Shown here piece after piece: positions 18,322 through 26,645 of a DNA stretch of 64,000 bases (positions are counted from its first letter, which is position 1; each line of letters opens with the position of its first letter). The position numbers and the translations under genes are program-made. Source of the stretch: Geomicrobium sp. JCM 19039 (GTDB lineage Bacteria > Bacillota > Bacilli > Bacillales > Marinococcaceae); assembly GCF_000698145.1 (NCBI RefSeq), contig NZ_BAXB01000008.1, positions 97,119 to 161,118 on the forward strand, read 5' to 3'. Under the pieces are notes generated by a model. The model saw only the letters and a program-made list of their open reading frames with translations. It was not told the origin of the DNA and ran no database searches.

Positions 18322-18370
18322 TCTATATAAGTTGAACGAAAGAATTTCTTCAAGAACTAGGAGTAAGTCT
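18322..18370 (+). repeat. Interspersed MITE-like element, copy C (left end only)
   Basis: CTATATAAGTTGAACGAAAG continues as AATTTCTTC, matching the left ends of the copies at 13370 (reverse), 56283 and 63662. Similarity then fades and a GC-rich structured block follows, so this copy is truncated or interrupted. Confidence 0.6.
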
Positions 18371-18479
18371 GGTAAAGTTGAAACTGTGCTCGAGTTGGGA
18401 CCGAACGGTTCTCAAGCTGGAGAAAGTCGCTGGAAAAGCGGTATGTTCTTATAAACTCGGGAACAGATTACCTGGTCAC

Positions 18480-18800
18480 CTATACAATCCCAGCCCCGAA
18501 GTGCCCACTCGGTTCGGCCCCGGCGGGGCCGACAGGGGGCTCGCTTATGAGCATTGAATCTGCGCGCAAGTTGGAACAAACTGCGCAGGAGTTTGGTGAA
18601 ATCGGCGCTGAAATCAGTGAAAAGCGCAAACTTGCGCGCAGAACGGTCGTTCGTCTTGCCCGCAAGTGCCGCCATCCCCTGCGGCAACGGGCTCAGAGAA
18701 CCATCCTTTGCATTTCCAAGCCAAAAACCTAGCAAGACGTCGGCTCGAGTCGCGCCGAAGCGAAACTGAACCGTCGTCGGCATGACTTATGCCTACAGCT
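18480..18800. other. GC-rich, heavily structured non-coding block
   Basis: Three strong dyads are packed in about 180 bp. TCGGCCCC/GGGGCCGA has a 3-base loop (18514-18532). TCTGCGCGCAAGTT (18559-18572) pairs with AACTTGCGCGCAGA (18629-18642). GCCCG plus TGCCGC pair with GCGGCA plus CGGGC (18658-18692). Base composition is clearly higher in GC than the neighbours. Several overlapping frames are open here on both strands, but none has a ribosome site, and they look like by-products of the dyads. It may be a second repeat family or a structured RNA; no known class is recognised. Confidence 0.5.
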
Positions 18801-18866
18801 CATTCTTTAATCCAACAAGTATAGACCACTAAATCGGCGTATGTCCTATGTCTGTGCAGGCGAAAA

Positions 18867-18902
18867 ACCTTGACGCTTTGCAAGGAAGCGTCAAGCTTTT
18901 TT
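18867..18902 (+). terminator. Intrinsic terminator-like hairpin
   Basis: CTTGACGCTT and AAGCGTCAAG form a 10-bp stem followed by CTTTTTT. No gene ends directly before it, so it may terminate a transcript of the GC-rich block. Confidence 0.6.
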
Positions 18903-19172
18903 AAAGATGCCTGGTTGTTTGGCGAAAACGTTCACACATTCCCCGAGCTGCGTCGTCAAGTAGCTGGCCGCAACGGATGTGGATAAATGCCCAGCTTTTC
19001 TTTTCGGGGAGATGACTTTTGCCCACATATCCACACACAATAGAGTGAACGGAGCTGATGAATGAGCGCATGCAATGATTTACCCACATATCCTCATGTT
19101 TTTGTGCGTAATCCAGTCCTGACTGAGGGTGCCTGTACACAAGTCCCTCCACCTACGACCTATAGCCGCTAT
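18903..19172. other. Non-coding stretch with repeated CCCACATATCC words
   Basis: CCCACATATCC occurs twice (about 19021 and 19082). An 83-codon minus-strand frame crosses it, but it lacks a ribosome site and protein-like composition. It may be part of another repeat; nothing else is supported. Confidence 0.35.
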
Positions 19173-19757
19173 CTATTCCAGACTTAATACGTCACCGTCG
19201 GTCGTCTCAATAATGAACCCTTTATCTCGTAGCACCTCTTGGTCAACGCGCAAGAATTGGCGAGGCATATTCAAGTCTGACTCTTCAGCATCTTCATCGG
19301 GCTCATCATTGTGCTCGACTTCAATGCGAACGGTGTCTTCATCCTCGATAATAATATGTTGTGCACGGAATGAATGTCCGAGGTATTCCTCATCACCAAT
19401 CTGATACACGAGCACATCTTCTTCGTCAAAATCGAACGTATTTTCATAATCATCCGGGTAATCATCTTCAGTGTAAAGCCAGACGCCAGCTTCAGCGTAA
19501 TAATCTGGAGAGCCGAGTATCCAATTCACATGTTGAAACTCAATCGTATCGTCATGGTCTGTTGGGGAGACTGCGGTAGGCTCCGTAGCGGAGTCATCAT
19601 CGTCTTCCTCCTCCTCAACAGGCTCTTCCTCTTCTTCTTCTTCTTCGACTTCTTCCACTGTTTCTTGTTCCTCTTCTTCGGTCACTTCTTCTGAATTCCC
19701 ACAAGCTGCAACTGCGACGAAGCAACTAGCGAACCCAATCATGCGAAGCTTCTTCAT
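19173..19757 (-). CDS. Acidic lipoprotein, unknown function
   Basis: 194 residues from the ATG at 19755-19757 after GGAGGACACG. A lipoprotein signal ending FVAVAACGNS (lipobox AAC) leads to about 40 residues made almost wholly of Glu and Asp, then a globular beta-rich domain (FQHVNWILGSPDYYAEAGVW, YLGHSFRAQHIIIEDED). The poly-acidic linker would hold the domain off the membrane, as in many salt-adapted Gram-positive lipoproteins. The fold is not recognised. It is divergent from the CDF transporter. Confidence 0.75.
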   Translation of the reverse strand: MKKLRMIGFASCFVAVAACGNSEEVTEEEEQETVEEVEEEEEEEEPVEEEEDDDDSATEPTAVSPTDHDDTIEFQHVNWILGSPDYYAEAGVWLYTEDDYPDDYENTFDFDEEDVLVYQIGDEEYLGHSFRAQHIIIEDEDTVRIEVEHNDEPDEDAEESDLNMPRQFLRVDQEVLRDKGFIIETTDGDVLSLE

Positions 19758-19959
19758 ATCGTGTCCTCCTACAATTGTCATCTTCGTTAAAATGTACCAA
19801 AAATAAAAACAAGAAAGTGACATATTACTGAATTTATCAAAAATAAGCAGGAGGACATGAGTATATATTCATACAATGGCGGACTTTTAAAAGGTGAGAA
19901 AGATAAAAACTTGTGTTTGTCATGAATCCATATGCCTACAAAATAAATTCGGACAAAAT

Positions 19960-19988
19960 TAGACAACCGTGTGAGCGTATGTTACAAT
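19960..19988 (+). promoter_or_regulatory. Promoter of the CDF transporter
   Basis: TAGACA (19960-19965), a 17-bp spacer and TACAAT (19983-19988). The transcript would start near 19995, run through a small CGAGCG/CGCTCG hairpin (20008-20025) and meet the TetR-type operator at 20051. Confidence 0.5.
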
Positions 19989-20050
19989 GATTGATATTCA
20001 GTCACTTCGAGCGCTGTATCGCTCGGGGTGGCTCTAATTAAAATCATGTA

Positions 20051-20069
20051 ATGACTGACAGTCAGTCAT
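20051..20069. promoter_or_regulatory. TetR/QacR-type operator (perfect palindrome)
   Basis: ATGACTGACAGTCAGTCAT has two perfect 9-bp arms around a central A. TGACTGAC-N-GTCAGTCA is the classic form of many TetR-family operators in bacilli. It overlaps the apparent upstream ATG of the transporter frame, which supports the later start at 20093. Confidence 0.7.
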
Positions 20070-20092
20070 TAAAACAGAAGAGGTTGAGAAAA

Positions 20093-21004
20093 ATGGGCAA
20101 AACGATTACGTCAAAGTTGTTGTTTTTGTCAGTATTTACCGCATTTATATTTGCAATTGTAGGGATCATTTGGGGACTGTTGAGTTCTTCACAAATGATC
20201 TTATTTGATGGCGTGTACTCCGTGATTAGTCTCATCATGTCACTCATCGCCTTGCTTGGGTCCATGTATGTTGATAAAGAAGACAGTGGGCGTTTTCCGT
20301 TCGGGAAGGCGACGATTGAACCGGCGATCGTCATTGTACAAGGTGTTGTTATTAGCATTCTTTGTGTGGCTGCCATTTCCTCGTCGATCACATCCATGAT
20401 GAGCAGAGGTCGTGAAGTAGCACTCGGAAGTGCATTAGGCTATGGAATCTTTTCTTTAGTCATCTGTTTTGCGATTCAATATGTGATGAAAAAGAATCGT
20501 CATCACTCAGAGTTCATTAAAGCTGAAGCGGCGCAGTGGCTTATGGATACGTTACTAAGCGTAGCGGTTGTCGTTGGATTCATTGGTGCGTTGCTATTAC
20601 AAAGTACGTCCATTGCGTGGATTATCCCGTATATTGATCCGTTCATGGTACTGCTTGCCGGACTGTACTTCCTCTCTGTCCCGATTACGCTCATTAAGCG
20701 CAACGGGCGAGAGCTGTTGCGAATGACGCCTGACAGCGAAACACAGAAACGGCTAGAAACACACGTACAGAAGCTAAAAAAGAATTATCATATCGAAGGT
20801 GCGTCTGTAAGAAGTTCTAAAGTCGGGCGAACGATGTATATTGATATTGACTTCTTGTTGGACCGTGCGTCCACCGTTCGAACCGTGGAAGATATGGACC
20901 GGGTGCGCGAAGAACTCGACGAGTCGTTCCGTGACATGTCGCAAAAGCGATGGGTGAACGTCTCATTTACTAGAAAAAGAAAATGGGCACGGGAATGTTC
21001 ATAA
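20093..21004 (+). CDS. Cation diffusion facilitator (CDF)-family transporter
   Basis: 303 residues with six predicted helices and a C-terminal cytoplasmic alpha/beta domain, the CDF layout (ZitB/FieF-like). TM2 carries LFDGVYSVISLI where CDF exporters place metal ligands. TM5 has QWLMDTLLSVAV. The ligand set is not standard (Ser in place of the second Asp in TM2), so metal specificity is uncertain. ATG at 20093 has AGAGG upstream; the longer frame from 20051 would begin inside the operator palindrome. Regulation by a TetR-family repressor that is not adjacent is likely. Confidence 0.82.
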   Translation: MGKTITSKLLFLSVFTAFIFAIVGIIWGLLSSSQMILFDGVYSVISLIMSLIALLGSMYVDKEDSGRFPFGKATIEPAIVIVQGVVISILCVAAISSSITSMMSRGREVALGSALGYGIFSLVICFAIQYVMKKNRHHSEFIKAEAAQWLMDTLLSVAVVVGFIGALLLQSTSIAWIIPYIDPFMVLLAGLYFLSVPITLIKRNGRELLRMTPDSETQKRLETHVQKLKKNYHIEGASVRSSKVGRTMYIDIDFLLDRASTVRTVEDMDRVREELDESFRDMSQKRWVNVSFTRKRKWARECS

Positions 21005-21060
21005 ATTTGTCGAACGATCCCCCTCACTCATCTTGTACAGTAGAGAGAGGGTAGGTGCTC

Positions 21061-21387
21061 TTGAAAAATTTTCAACTACGTTGGTTTCGTAGAGTCGGTC
21101 TCATTGAAGGCTTGTCTCTCATTACATTATTATTTATTGCAATGCCGCTAAAATATATGGCAGGGATGGATCAAGTCGTTTCTGTTGTTGGCATGGCTCA
21201 TGGCGTTCTTTATCTGCTGTATATGGCGTTTGTCTTTCTTGTCACACTCACTGTTCGGTGGTCATGGAAGTGGTTTATCGGGGCGAGTGCCGTTGCATTC
21301 ATCCCATTCGGCAACTTTGTACTTGATGCCCGATTGAAAACAGCAGACTTTGCACGTGAAGAAGTAGATGTCGCTGCGGTAAAATAA
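21061..21387 (+). CDS. DUF3817-type integral membrane protein
   Basis: 108 residues, with TTG at 21061 preferred over the in-frame GTG at 21055 because GAGAGGG sits about ten bases upstream. RRVGLIEGLSLITLLFIAMP, the MAGMDQVVSVVGMAHGVLY block and a final FIPFGNFVLDARL match the small three-helix DUF3817 (YdzA-like) proteins. Their function is unknown. It is separated from the CDF gene by 56 bp and may share its transcript. Confidence 0.78.
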   Translation: MKNFQLRWFRRVGLIEGLSLITLLFIAMPLKYMAGMDQVVSVVGMAHGVLYLLYMAFVFLVTLTVRWSWKWFIGASAVAFIPFGNFVLDARLKTADFAREEVDVAAVK

Positions 21388-21388
21388 A

Positions 21389-21427
21389 AAAGGGTACGTA
21401 TGGGCGCAAACCCATCCGTACTCTTTT
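21389..21427. terminator. Bidirectional intrinsic terminator
   Basis: AAAAGGGTACG...CGTACTCTTTT, extended by ATGGG/CCCAT, gives a long stem with T runs on both strands between the converging DUF3817 and UbiD genes. Confidence 0.8.
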
Positions 21428-23232
21428 TTAATTCATCGGAAAAAATCGTTCTATACGTTTTTCAACGTCCTCATCTTCAATGAGCGGTGGGGCGTGGTGT
21501 GGTTTCAGCCGTGCATCAATGATCATCGCATCACATCCCCAATGTTTGTGGAGCGTGAAACTGTTCACACCGTGCATATCGTGTGAAGGGTTGCTTCGTG
21601 TGAAGGTTGTCCACAGAAAGTTGTCCAGTGACCGACTCGCAAATGAACTATCGTCGGTAAGGACGAGCAGCGGGTAATGATTCACATCGTTGTTGGCTGC
21701 AATTTTTGCTGAGAGGGCGTCGATTTCCTTTGCTGTCGTCTTTTCATCCACATAATCCCCAATCTCCATGGTGATAACCCCTGGCATGACCAGGTTTGGA
21801 TTGTGGATATCCTTCGTGTTCTTCAACGTATCCGGTACGTCTGTGCATAACTCCCGCTTCTTATCCCCAATTGCAGCGATGACGACTTTACTTCCACTGT
21901 TCAACCCTGTTCCAGAATAGTCGAGTGTATCGATTGTCGTGTTCGTCTGGAAGTGAAGATCTCGGTGTAAGTCAATGCGTTCGAGTACATATTGTAGAAA
22001 AGCGGCTTCATCATGTGTGCTCACATCGTCGTCATCAGACGTAATGAACAAATATTTGGCAAGACTTAATTGCCCGAAGCCGAGAATCCGGTTCGCGGTC
22101 GTCAGCAATTCCATCGGCCGTTTCACATCTTCAAATGGTGTGTACCGCTCACTACCGATCGCAAACAGAAGCGGATGAACACCAGCTGCATCAATGGCGT
22201 GCACTTCTTTTACGCCGGGCAACTCTTGTGTGACGCTTCGCCAGTTAATTCATGAATGACCGCTCCAAATGTCGTATCTTCCTGCGGCGGGCGACCGACG
22301 ACCGTAAATGGATAAATCGCATCTGGCCGTGCGTACACTTTGTTAACATGCATGACGGGGAACTCATGAGTCAAACTGTAATAACCGAGGTGATCTCCAA
22401 ACGGGCCTTCAGGTTTTGTATCATCAGGATAGATGTCACCGGTTATGACAAAATCAGCGTCATGGCTTATGCAATAGCCATCTTCATAACTATGACGGAA
22501 TCGTCTTCCTGACAGCAGCCCAGCAAATAGCATTTCACTAAGCCCTTCAGGAAGCGGCATGACCGCACTTAATGTATGAGCTGGGGGACCACCAATAAAG
22601 ATGCTTACCTTCAACGGCTCGCCCTTTTTGACAGCTTTCGATTGATGCACACCAATCCCACGGTGAATTTGGTAGTGCAAACCGATTTCTTTTCCTTCTT
22701 CATAGTCGTTTCCATCCAGCTGTACACGGTACATCCCAAGATTGGCATTCATAATGCCCGGCTTGTCCGGATCTTCACTATACACTTGTGGTAACGTAAT
22801 AAATGCACCACCATCATCCGGCCAAGATTTGATCATCGGCAAGTCTGTAAGAGGAATCTCTTCCAGCTTAGAATGCTTCACACCTGGCAGCCGCATCGGC
22901 AACGCCTTAACTGCTGAGAAGCCAGTCGTTGCATTCTTTAATGGATTCTTTAATGCTTTCATCGGATCATCGCGCATGGAAATCACATCGTTGACTCCGT
23001 CCCACGTCTTGCGGAACATGTATTTCGTTCGTTTAGACGTACCATATAGGTTGGCGACGGCTCGATACTTCGACCCTTTTACATTCTCAAAAAGAATCGC
23101 CGGTCCTTGCTCCTTGTATGCACGACGTTGAATCGCCGCCATTTCCAAGTTCGGATCAACTTCTTCTTTAATGCGGATGAGTTCGCCTGCTTTTTCCAAA
23201 TCATTGATGCAATCTTCAAGGGTTTGATACAT
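21428..23232 (-). pseudogene. UbiD-family (de)carboxylase, long form, frameshifted
   Basis: ATG at 23230-23232 after GAAAGG. The first frame runs as a standard UbiD protein: MYQTLEDCINDLEKAGELIR, YRAVANLYGTSKRTKYMF, LHYQIHRGIGVHQSKA (prenylated-FMN/metal region), FIGGPPAHTLSAVMPLPEG and PEGPFGDHLGYYS with the catalytic Glu-Asp region. It then derails at about 22215, in ELTGEA. The other frame continues with QELPGVKEVHAIDAAGVHPLLFAIG to 21428. Together they give about 600 residues, the long UbiD class with an extended C-terminal domain. No UbiX-type flavin prenyltransferase gene is nearby. A one-base error is possible. Confidence 0.85.
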
Positions 23233-23251
23233 GCGATTCAGCCTTTCATAA

Positions 23252-23274
23252 CGTGATATGTCTATCATATCACG
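23252..23274. promoter_or_regulatory. Palindrome upstream of the UbiD gene
   Basis: CGTGATATG and CATATCACG are 9-bp inverted arms with a 5-bp spacer, about 20 bases upstream of the UbiD start. This is a likely operator or 5' leader hairpin. Confidence 0.5.
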
Positions 23275-23366
23275 ACAACTGTAGGAACCGTGAAGGGCTT
23301 TACACGGATGAAAGAACGTGGTATTATAATATGTCCAGAGGGAAACCTCTGCCTCATACACCATAT

Positions 23367-23738
23367 GGGGACGATACGGATTCGACAGGAATAGGTCGAG
23401 CTTAGACTGCGAGTCGAGCTGGGTACTCGTAAAAATGCCCACGCCTATAATTGGCAAAGCTAAAGAAACTTTCACAACACCAGCTCTAGCAGCTGCGTAA
23501 ATCGTTGTGGATCCTTCCTTTCATCGCCCATGTGGAAGATTTGAAGGGTCTCACTTATTAGTGGGCTACGCTGTCTGACCCCCGTCTGAGGTCAGCAGAA
23601 GAGACTAAACAGACTAGCGTTCATCTAAGCCTGTTGCTAGGCCGAAATGATCGCGAAATGATAATATAGCAACTACACTCGTAGACGTTTAAGTGTCGTT
23701 ATTTCTGGACGCGGGTTCAACTCCCGCCGTCTCCACCA
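23367..23738 (+). ncRNA. ssrA: Transfer-messenger RNA (tmRNA)
   Basis: 372 nt. The 5' end GGGGACGATACGGATTCGAC and the 3' end GGACGCGGGTTCAACTCCCG...CCACCA form the tRNA-like domain; GGGGACG pairs with CGTCTCC in the acceptor stem. The resume codon is GGC at 23453, and the encoded tag is GKAKETFTTPALAAA, stop TAA at 23498-23500. The ALAA ending is the ClpXP degron. A TATAAT box (23325-23330) lies about 30 bp before the mature 5' end, as expected for a processed precursor. tmRNA with SmpB rescues stalled ribosomes. The 3' end is a common prophage attachment site, and phage remnants follow here. Confidence 0.97.
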
Positions 23739-23761
23739 TACATAGTGATGGTGGTTTTTTT
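23733..23761 (+). terminator. tmRNA terminator
   Basis: CCACCATaCA...TGATGGTGG followed by TTTTTTT. The upstream arm overlaps the CCA end of ssrA. Confidence 0.85.
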
Positions 23762-23837
23762 GTGTGAATATACTTACGACCTCTTGTGTCTACGCCCTAA
23801 AACTCTTTCGTGAGTTATACACAAAGAGTTAGCCACT

Positions 23838-24023
23838 TTTAACGGTGGACTATTAAAAATCGCCGTTAGCTAGAGCAGCTCTAACAATTAATTTAGCTTC
23901 TCTTTCCTTTATTTCATATTTTTTAATGGTTATGAGACTTGTGTTTATCACTAGCTAATAATAAAGAGATCTTGCATTATTCTTCTTTTCTTTAAATTCA
24001 CTTTGGGGATTTGAATTAATGAA
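23838..24023. repeat. 186-bp direct repeat, left copy
   Basis: It is nearly identical to 27883-28069, with one substitution and one extra G among 186 positions. Both begin TTTAACGGTGGACTATT and end GAATTAATGAA. Together they flank about 3.9 kb holding the phage remnant. Inside is a small dyad (AACGG/CCGTT), and on the minus strand a coding-like tail ends in AALANGDF before TAA. It could be two ends of the same IS, or a duplication that arose with the island. Confidence 0.9.
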
Positions 24024-24162
24024 CCCTTCCCGGGATTTTTCGACACCACCCAAAGGATCGGCTCACTTTTGATCGCCGAAAATCCCTCATCGAATCGATG
24101 GGAGGTTCTAAATCATATAAATCTTGCAGGTCAAACAGGCTCGCTTGTCGTATAATGGCCAT
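24024..24162 (-). pseudogene. IS transposase, 5' fragment
   Basis: An ATG at 24160-24162 with GGAGGAAG upstream opens MAIIRQASLFDLQDLYDLEP, the characteristic N-terminus of a Bacillus DDE transposase (IS1182-like group). After a one-base shift the frame continues RFDEGFSAIKSEPILWVVSK. Similarity ends exactly where the 186-bp direct repeat begins, so only about 46 codons of a protein of several hundred remain. Confidence 0.6.
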
Positions 24163-24388
24163 AAGGAAGTCTTCCTCCAGTCTTTAGAGTTTGGTCGGCA
24201 CTTAACTCATTCGACTGTTTGGGGAGGTACTCCTTTTTTCGTGGCGTGAAAACCTCGGGAGACGAAGGCTGGTAGTTATGAAATTCGTTCATATGCATAG
24301 ATTTATTTATCATTTCTGTGAACTTTCGTAATTTTATGCTTTTATGTGTTAAAGTATTGTTAGCATATCCAACATGGAGGGTTTACGA

Positions 24389-24595
24389 TTGGAGCATATA
24401 ACAATACAAGAGATCAACAAAGTAGACAAAGATAACGGAGATGTCCGTTTAATTCTAGCGGAAAACGACATGCGAAAGGTAGTTGAAGTCAGTATATCTG
24501 AGGGTGTTTTTGTTTTCTCACGATATGATTTGGCTTACGCGAAGCGAGTTAAAGTCATTGAGCATATACACGGTATTTGGGATTCTGTTAGATAA
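24389..24595 (+). CDS. Small protein in the phage island, unknown function
   Basis: 68 residues from TTG at 24389, chosen because GGAGGG lies seven bases upstream; the ATG at 24374 overlaps that site. The sequence is soluble, mixed alpha/beta (HITIQEINKVDKDNGDVRLI, FSRYDLAYAKRVKVIEHI). It has no known domain that I recognise, and may belong to the phage remnant. Confidence 0.5.
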   Translation: MEHITIQEINKVDKDNGDVRLILAENDMRKVVEVSISEGVFVFSRYDLAYAKRVKVIEHIHGIWDSVR

Positions 24596-24744
24596 AGAAT
24601 ATATTAACCCTCTCTTTTATGGGAAGGGATTACACCTGGAAAGGTGTATTTTTTATGCGCTAAATTTGGTCGAACACCACATATTGATTAATCCGATCCC
24701 TTCAAATCTATCATGCAAGAACAAATGATAGAGGAGGCGATCTT

Positions 24745-24807
24745 GTGGTTATAGAATTATTTGGTGCAGTTTTAATTATATTGATTGTGATTAATTTTAA
24801 AAAGTAA
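24745..24807 (+). CDS. Possible 20-residue hydrophobic peptide
   Basis: GTG at 24745 follows GAGGAGG. It encodes MVIELFGAVLIILIVINFKK, a single hydrophobic helix with a basic tail. It sits directly before the phage tail gene, where such tiny ORFs are common. Supported only by the ribosome site and composition. Confidence 0.35.
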   Translation: MVIELFGAVLIILIVINFKK

Positions 24808-24847
24808 TTCCCAATAAAACTAGGGTTTAGGGGGAAGGAGGTGGTAC

Positions 24848-25773
24848 ATGCAATCCAAAAACTACCCATTACGCATATTTAGACCCGGCGTGGAGTTGTT
24901 AAACGAGATCGATCAATACGAGTCCATGATCCACACTCGTCGCTGGTCCGGTGTTGGGGATTTTCAGCTTGTGATAAACCAAAACTCGGTCGATATATCC
25001 CAGTTGGAAATAAACAACCTGATTATGATTGGCAACGATGTAAACCGTGTGGGGCGCATCCTACACCGAGAGGCGGCGGTTAATCAAGCGGGCGCAGAGT
25101 CAGAGTTGTGGACCATACAAGGCGTGACGTTAGAGGGTATTGCTAAAGACTCGCTTACACTTGCCCCAGCTGATCGAGACTACGAGCAACGCAAGTGGGT
25201 GATGGATGTATCTGAAGGTCGAGACCTTACACAAGGGCAGTCAGACAATCCCCCGGTCATCTTTAGCCCTGAGATTGACTCAGTCGCCGAGCAACAGTTT
25301 TTACACAGTATTGTGGATTATGTTCCTCGGTGGTCTATGTGGCTGGACAGGGTGATGGCGCAGAGCGTCGTATCGTTGTTGTTGGTGATGGCTTGGATCG
25401 GCGTGAGTCATTTGTCGATGCGAGGGATGTCGAGGAAGAAATTGAGGACGAGGAAACGGGAGAAATGGTCTCGCGTCCGGTTAAAGACATTGACGAAGAG
25501 CTTAGGCAACGGGGGGAGGAAGCGCTGGCAGAAAAGGCACGCAAGCAGTCGTTTACATGCCAAATTATTGATGGCTCTCCATTTAAGTATGAGGTTGACT
25601 ATGATTTAGGCGACATTGTTACCATGCAAAACCGCAAGTGGGGCGTTACGTTAGATGCCCGTCTCGAGGAGATCGAGCGTGATAAGAGTCGCTTGCTATC
25701 TGTAACGTTTGGGCATGATTTGCCGAGCTTTATCAAAGTGATTAAAAGAGAGATGCGACAAAGCGCCCGGTGA
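24848..25773 (+). pseudogene. Phage minor tail protein (Siphovirus Gp37-like), deleted and frameshifted
   Basis: ATG at 24848 after GGAAGGAGGTGG. The N-terminus (LRIFRPGVELLNEIDQYESM, RRWSGVGDFQLVINQN) and C-terminus (DLGDIVTMQNRKWGVTLDAR, VTFGHDLPSFIKVIKREM) match the ReqiPepy6 Gp37-like family of host-contact tail proteins. The segment between ADRDYEQ and RKWVMDVSEGRDL lacks roughly 60-80 residues present in intact homologues. A further frameshift falls at about 25335: the frame with VYVAGQGDGAERR is the correct one. The gene is therefore a relic. It places a former siphovirus tail module next to ssrA. Confidence 0.78.
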
Positions 25774-25811
25774 GGTGCTGTTTTTTATGTTTAAAAACAG
25801 AGGGTGAGAGG

Positions 25812-26204
25812 TTGACGCAGAGCGATTACTCAAAGAAAATACTAGAGATGATGGCTGATGTGTGTGAGAACGTAGCCAAAATCAGTGCAGCACAAGAGCA
25901 TTAATCTGAGAGCTTAAAGCGCAATGAGGTCTTCATGCTTGATGCCATACGCAAATCAGAGGAGGCAAAACGCAACGCTGAGAGCGCTCTATATATTGCT
26001 CAGCAGACTAAAACGGAGTGGGTCGAAAAACAGGAGGAAGAAAGGAAAGCAAAGCAGCAAAAAGAGATTGAGGAAGCGAAGGAAAAGAAAAATGAAGAAA
26101 AGCTTCGCAGGAGCCGACATCGTTTTTTGGTAACGACAATCTGCACAGTAATCGGATTATTAATCACCTTATTCACTGGGGTTATTGCCTTAATAATTTT
26201 GTAA
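25812..26204 (+). pseudogene. Hemolysin XhlA-like phage lysis protein with in-frame stop
   Basis: From TTG at 25812 one frame reads MTQSDYSKKILEMMADVCEN to AAQEH, meets TAA at 25902-25904, then continues without a shift through SESLKRNEVFMLDAIRKSEE, a long charged coiled coil and a single C-terminal membrane helix (VTTICTVIGLLITLFTGVIA). That is the XhlA layout: a coiled coil plus membrane anchor that works with a holin. The TAA probably replaced CAA (Gln). The downstream part from ATG 25935 could still be translated, though no good ribosome site precedes it. Confidence 0.65.
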
Positions 26205-26323
26205 CATGCTCTTTAACTTGATTTTTTACATACATGTATTAACGTTTTAAAGCTTCATATCGTTGAAATATTATGAATACTGATGTACTGTTATATCAAT
26301 CCGTTGTCGAAGGAGGTGGAATT

Positions 26324-26533
26324 TTGTCGGATGATAGGCTCGATCTACTCTTACGTTTAATGGCTGAGTTGACCATGTATAGTGCAACTACAGGCGCAGA
26401 CACGGAAGAAGAGTTCCAAGAAGCATCGTTGTTGTTTTTTGGTGAGATTTATAAAAAAACAAACGGATTAAACCAAGTTCCAACACATTTGCTAGAGATT
26501 GAGCTACAGAGAAGGAAAGAATTAATAAATTAA
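26324..26533 (+). CDS. Small protein in the phage island, unknown function
   Basis: 69 residues from TTG at 26324, set by GGAGGTGG upstream; the frame is open to ATG 26273 but without a ribosome site. The protein is helical and acidic (DDRLDLLLRLMAELTMY, EEFQEASLLFFGEIYKK). A terminator follows at once, so it is probably a monocistronic gene that survived the decay of the island. The family is not recognised. Confidence 0.55.
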   Translation: MSDDRLDLLLRLMAELTMYSATTGADTEEEFQEASLLFFGEIYKKTNGLNQVPTHLLEIELQRRKELIN

Positions 26534-26542
26534 GTTTTATTT

Positions 26543-26570
26543 TTCCCGCCTTAAGCGGGCTTTTTAATGA
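26543..26570 (+). terminator. Intrinsic terminator
   Basis: CCCGC and GCGGG arms with a five-base loop, followed by CTTTTTA, directly after the small gene at 26324. Confidence 0.7.
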
Positions 26571-26645
26571 TATTATTATAGAATTTATAAATATTACATA
26601 CTTAAATAATGAGTTTAAAAAGAGCCCGCGATATGCGGCTCACTA

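Noticed and set aside
18412..18783. Several overlapping ORFs of 61-123 codons on both strands
   Set aside because: They mirror each other across the GC-rich inverted repeats, lack ribosome sites and have low-complexity Arg/Pro-rich composition, so I treat the region as structured non-coding DNA.
18901..19152. 83-codon minus-strand ORF
   Set aside because: No ribosome site, unusual composition rich in His, Cys and Trp, and repeated CCCACATATCC words in the DNA. More likely repeat sequence than a gene.
20051..20092. Upstream ATG of the CDF transporter
   Set aside because: It is part of the perfect operator palindrome and has no ribosome site. The ATG at 20093 is preferred.
23739..23837. Duplicate of the ssrA 3' end (attR) expected from phage integration
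   Set aside because: I looked for a second copy of the CCCGCCGTCTCCACCA end near the right edge of the island (about 28070) and did not see one, so classical att sites are not claimed.
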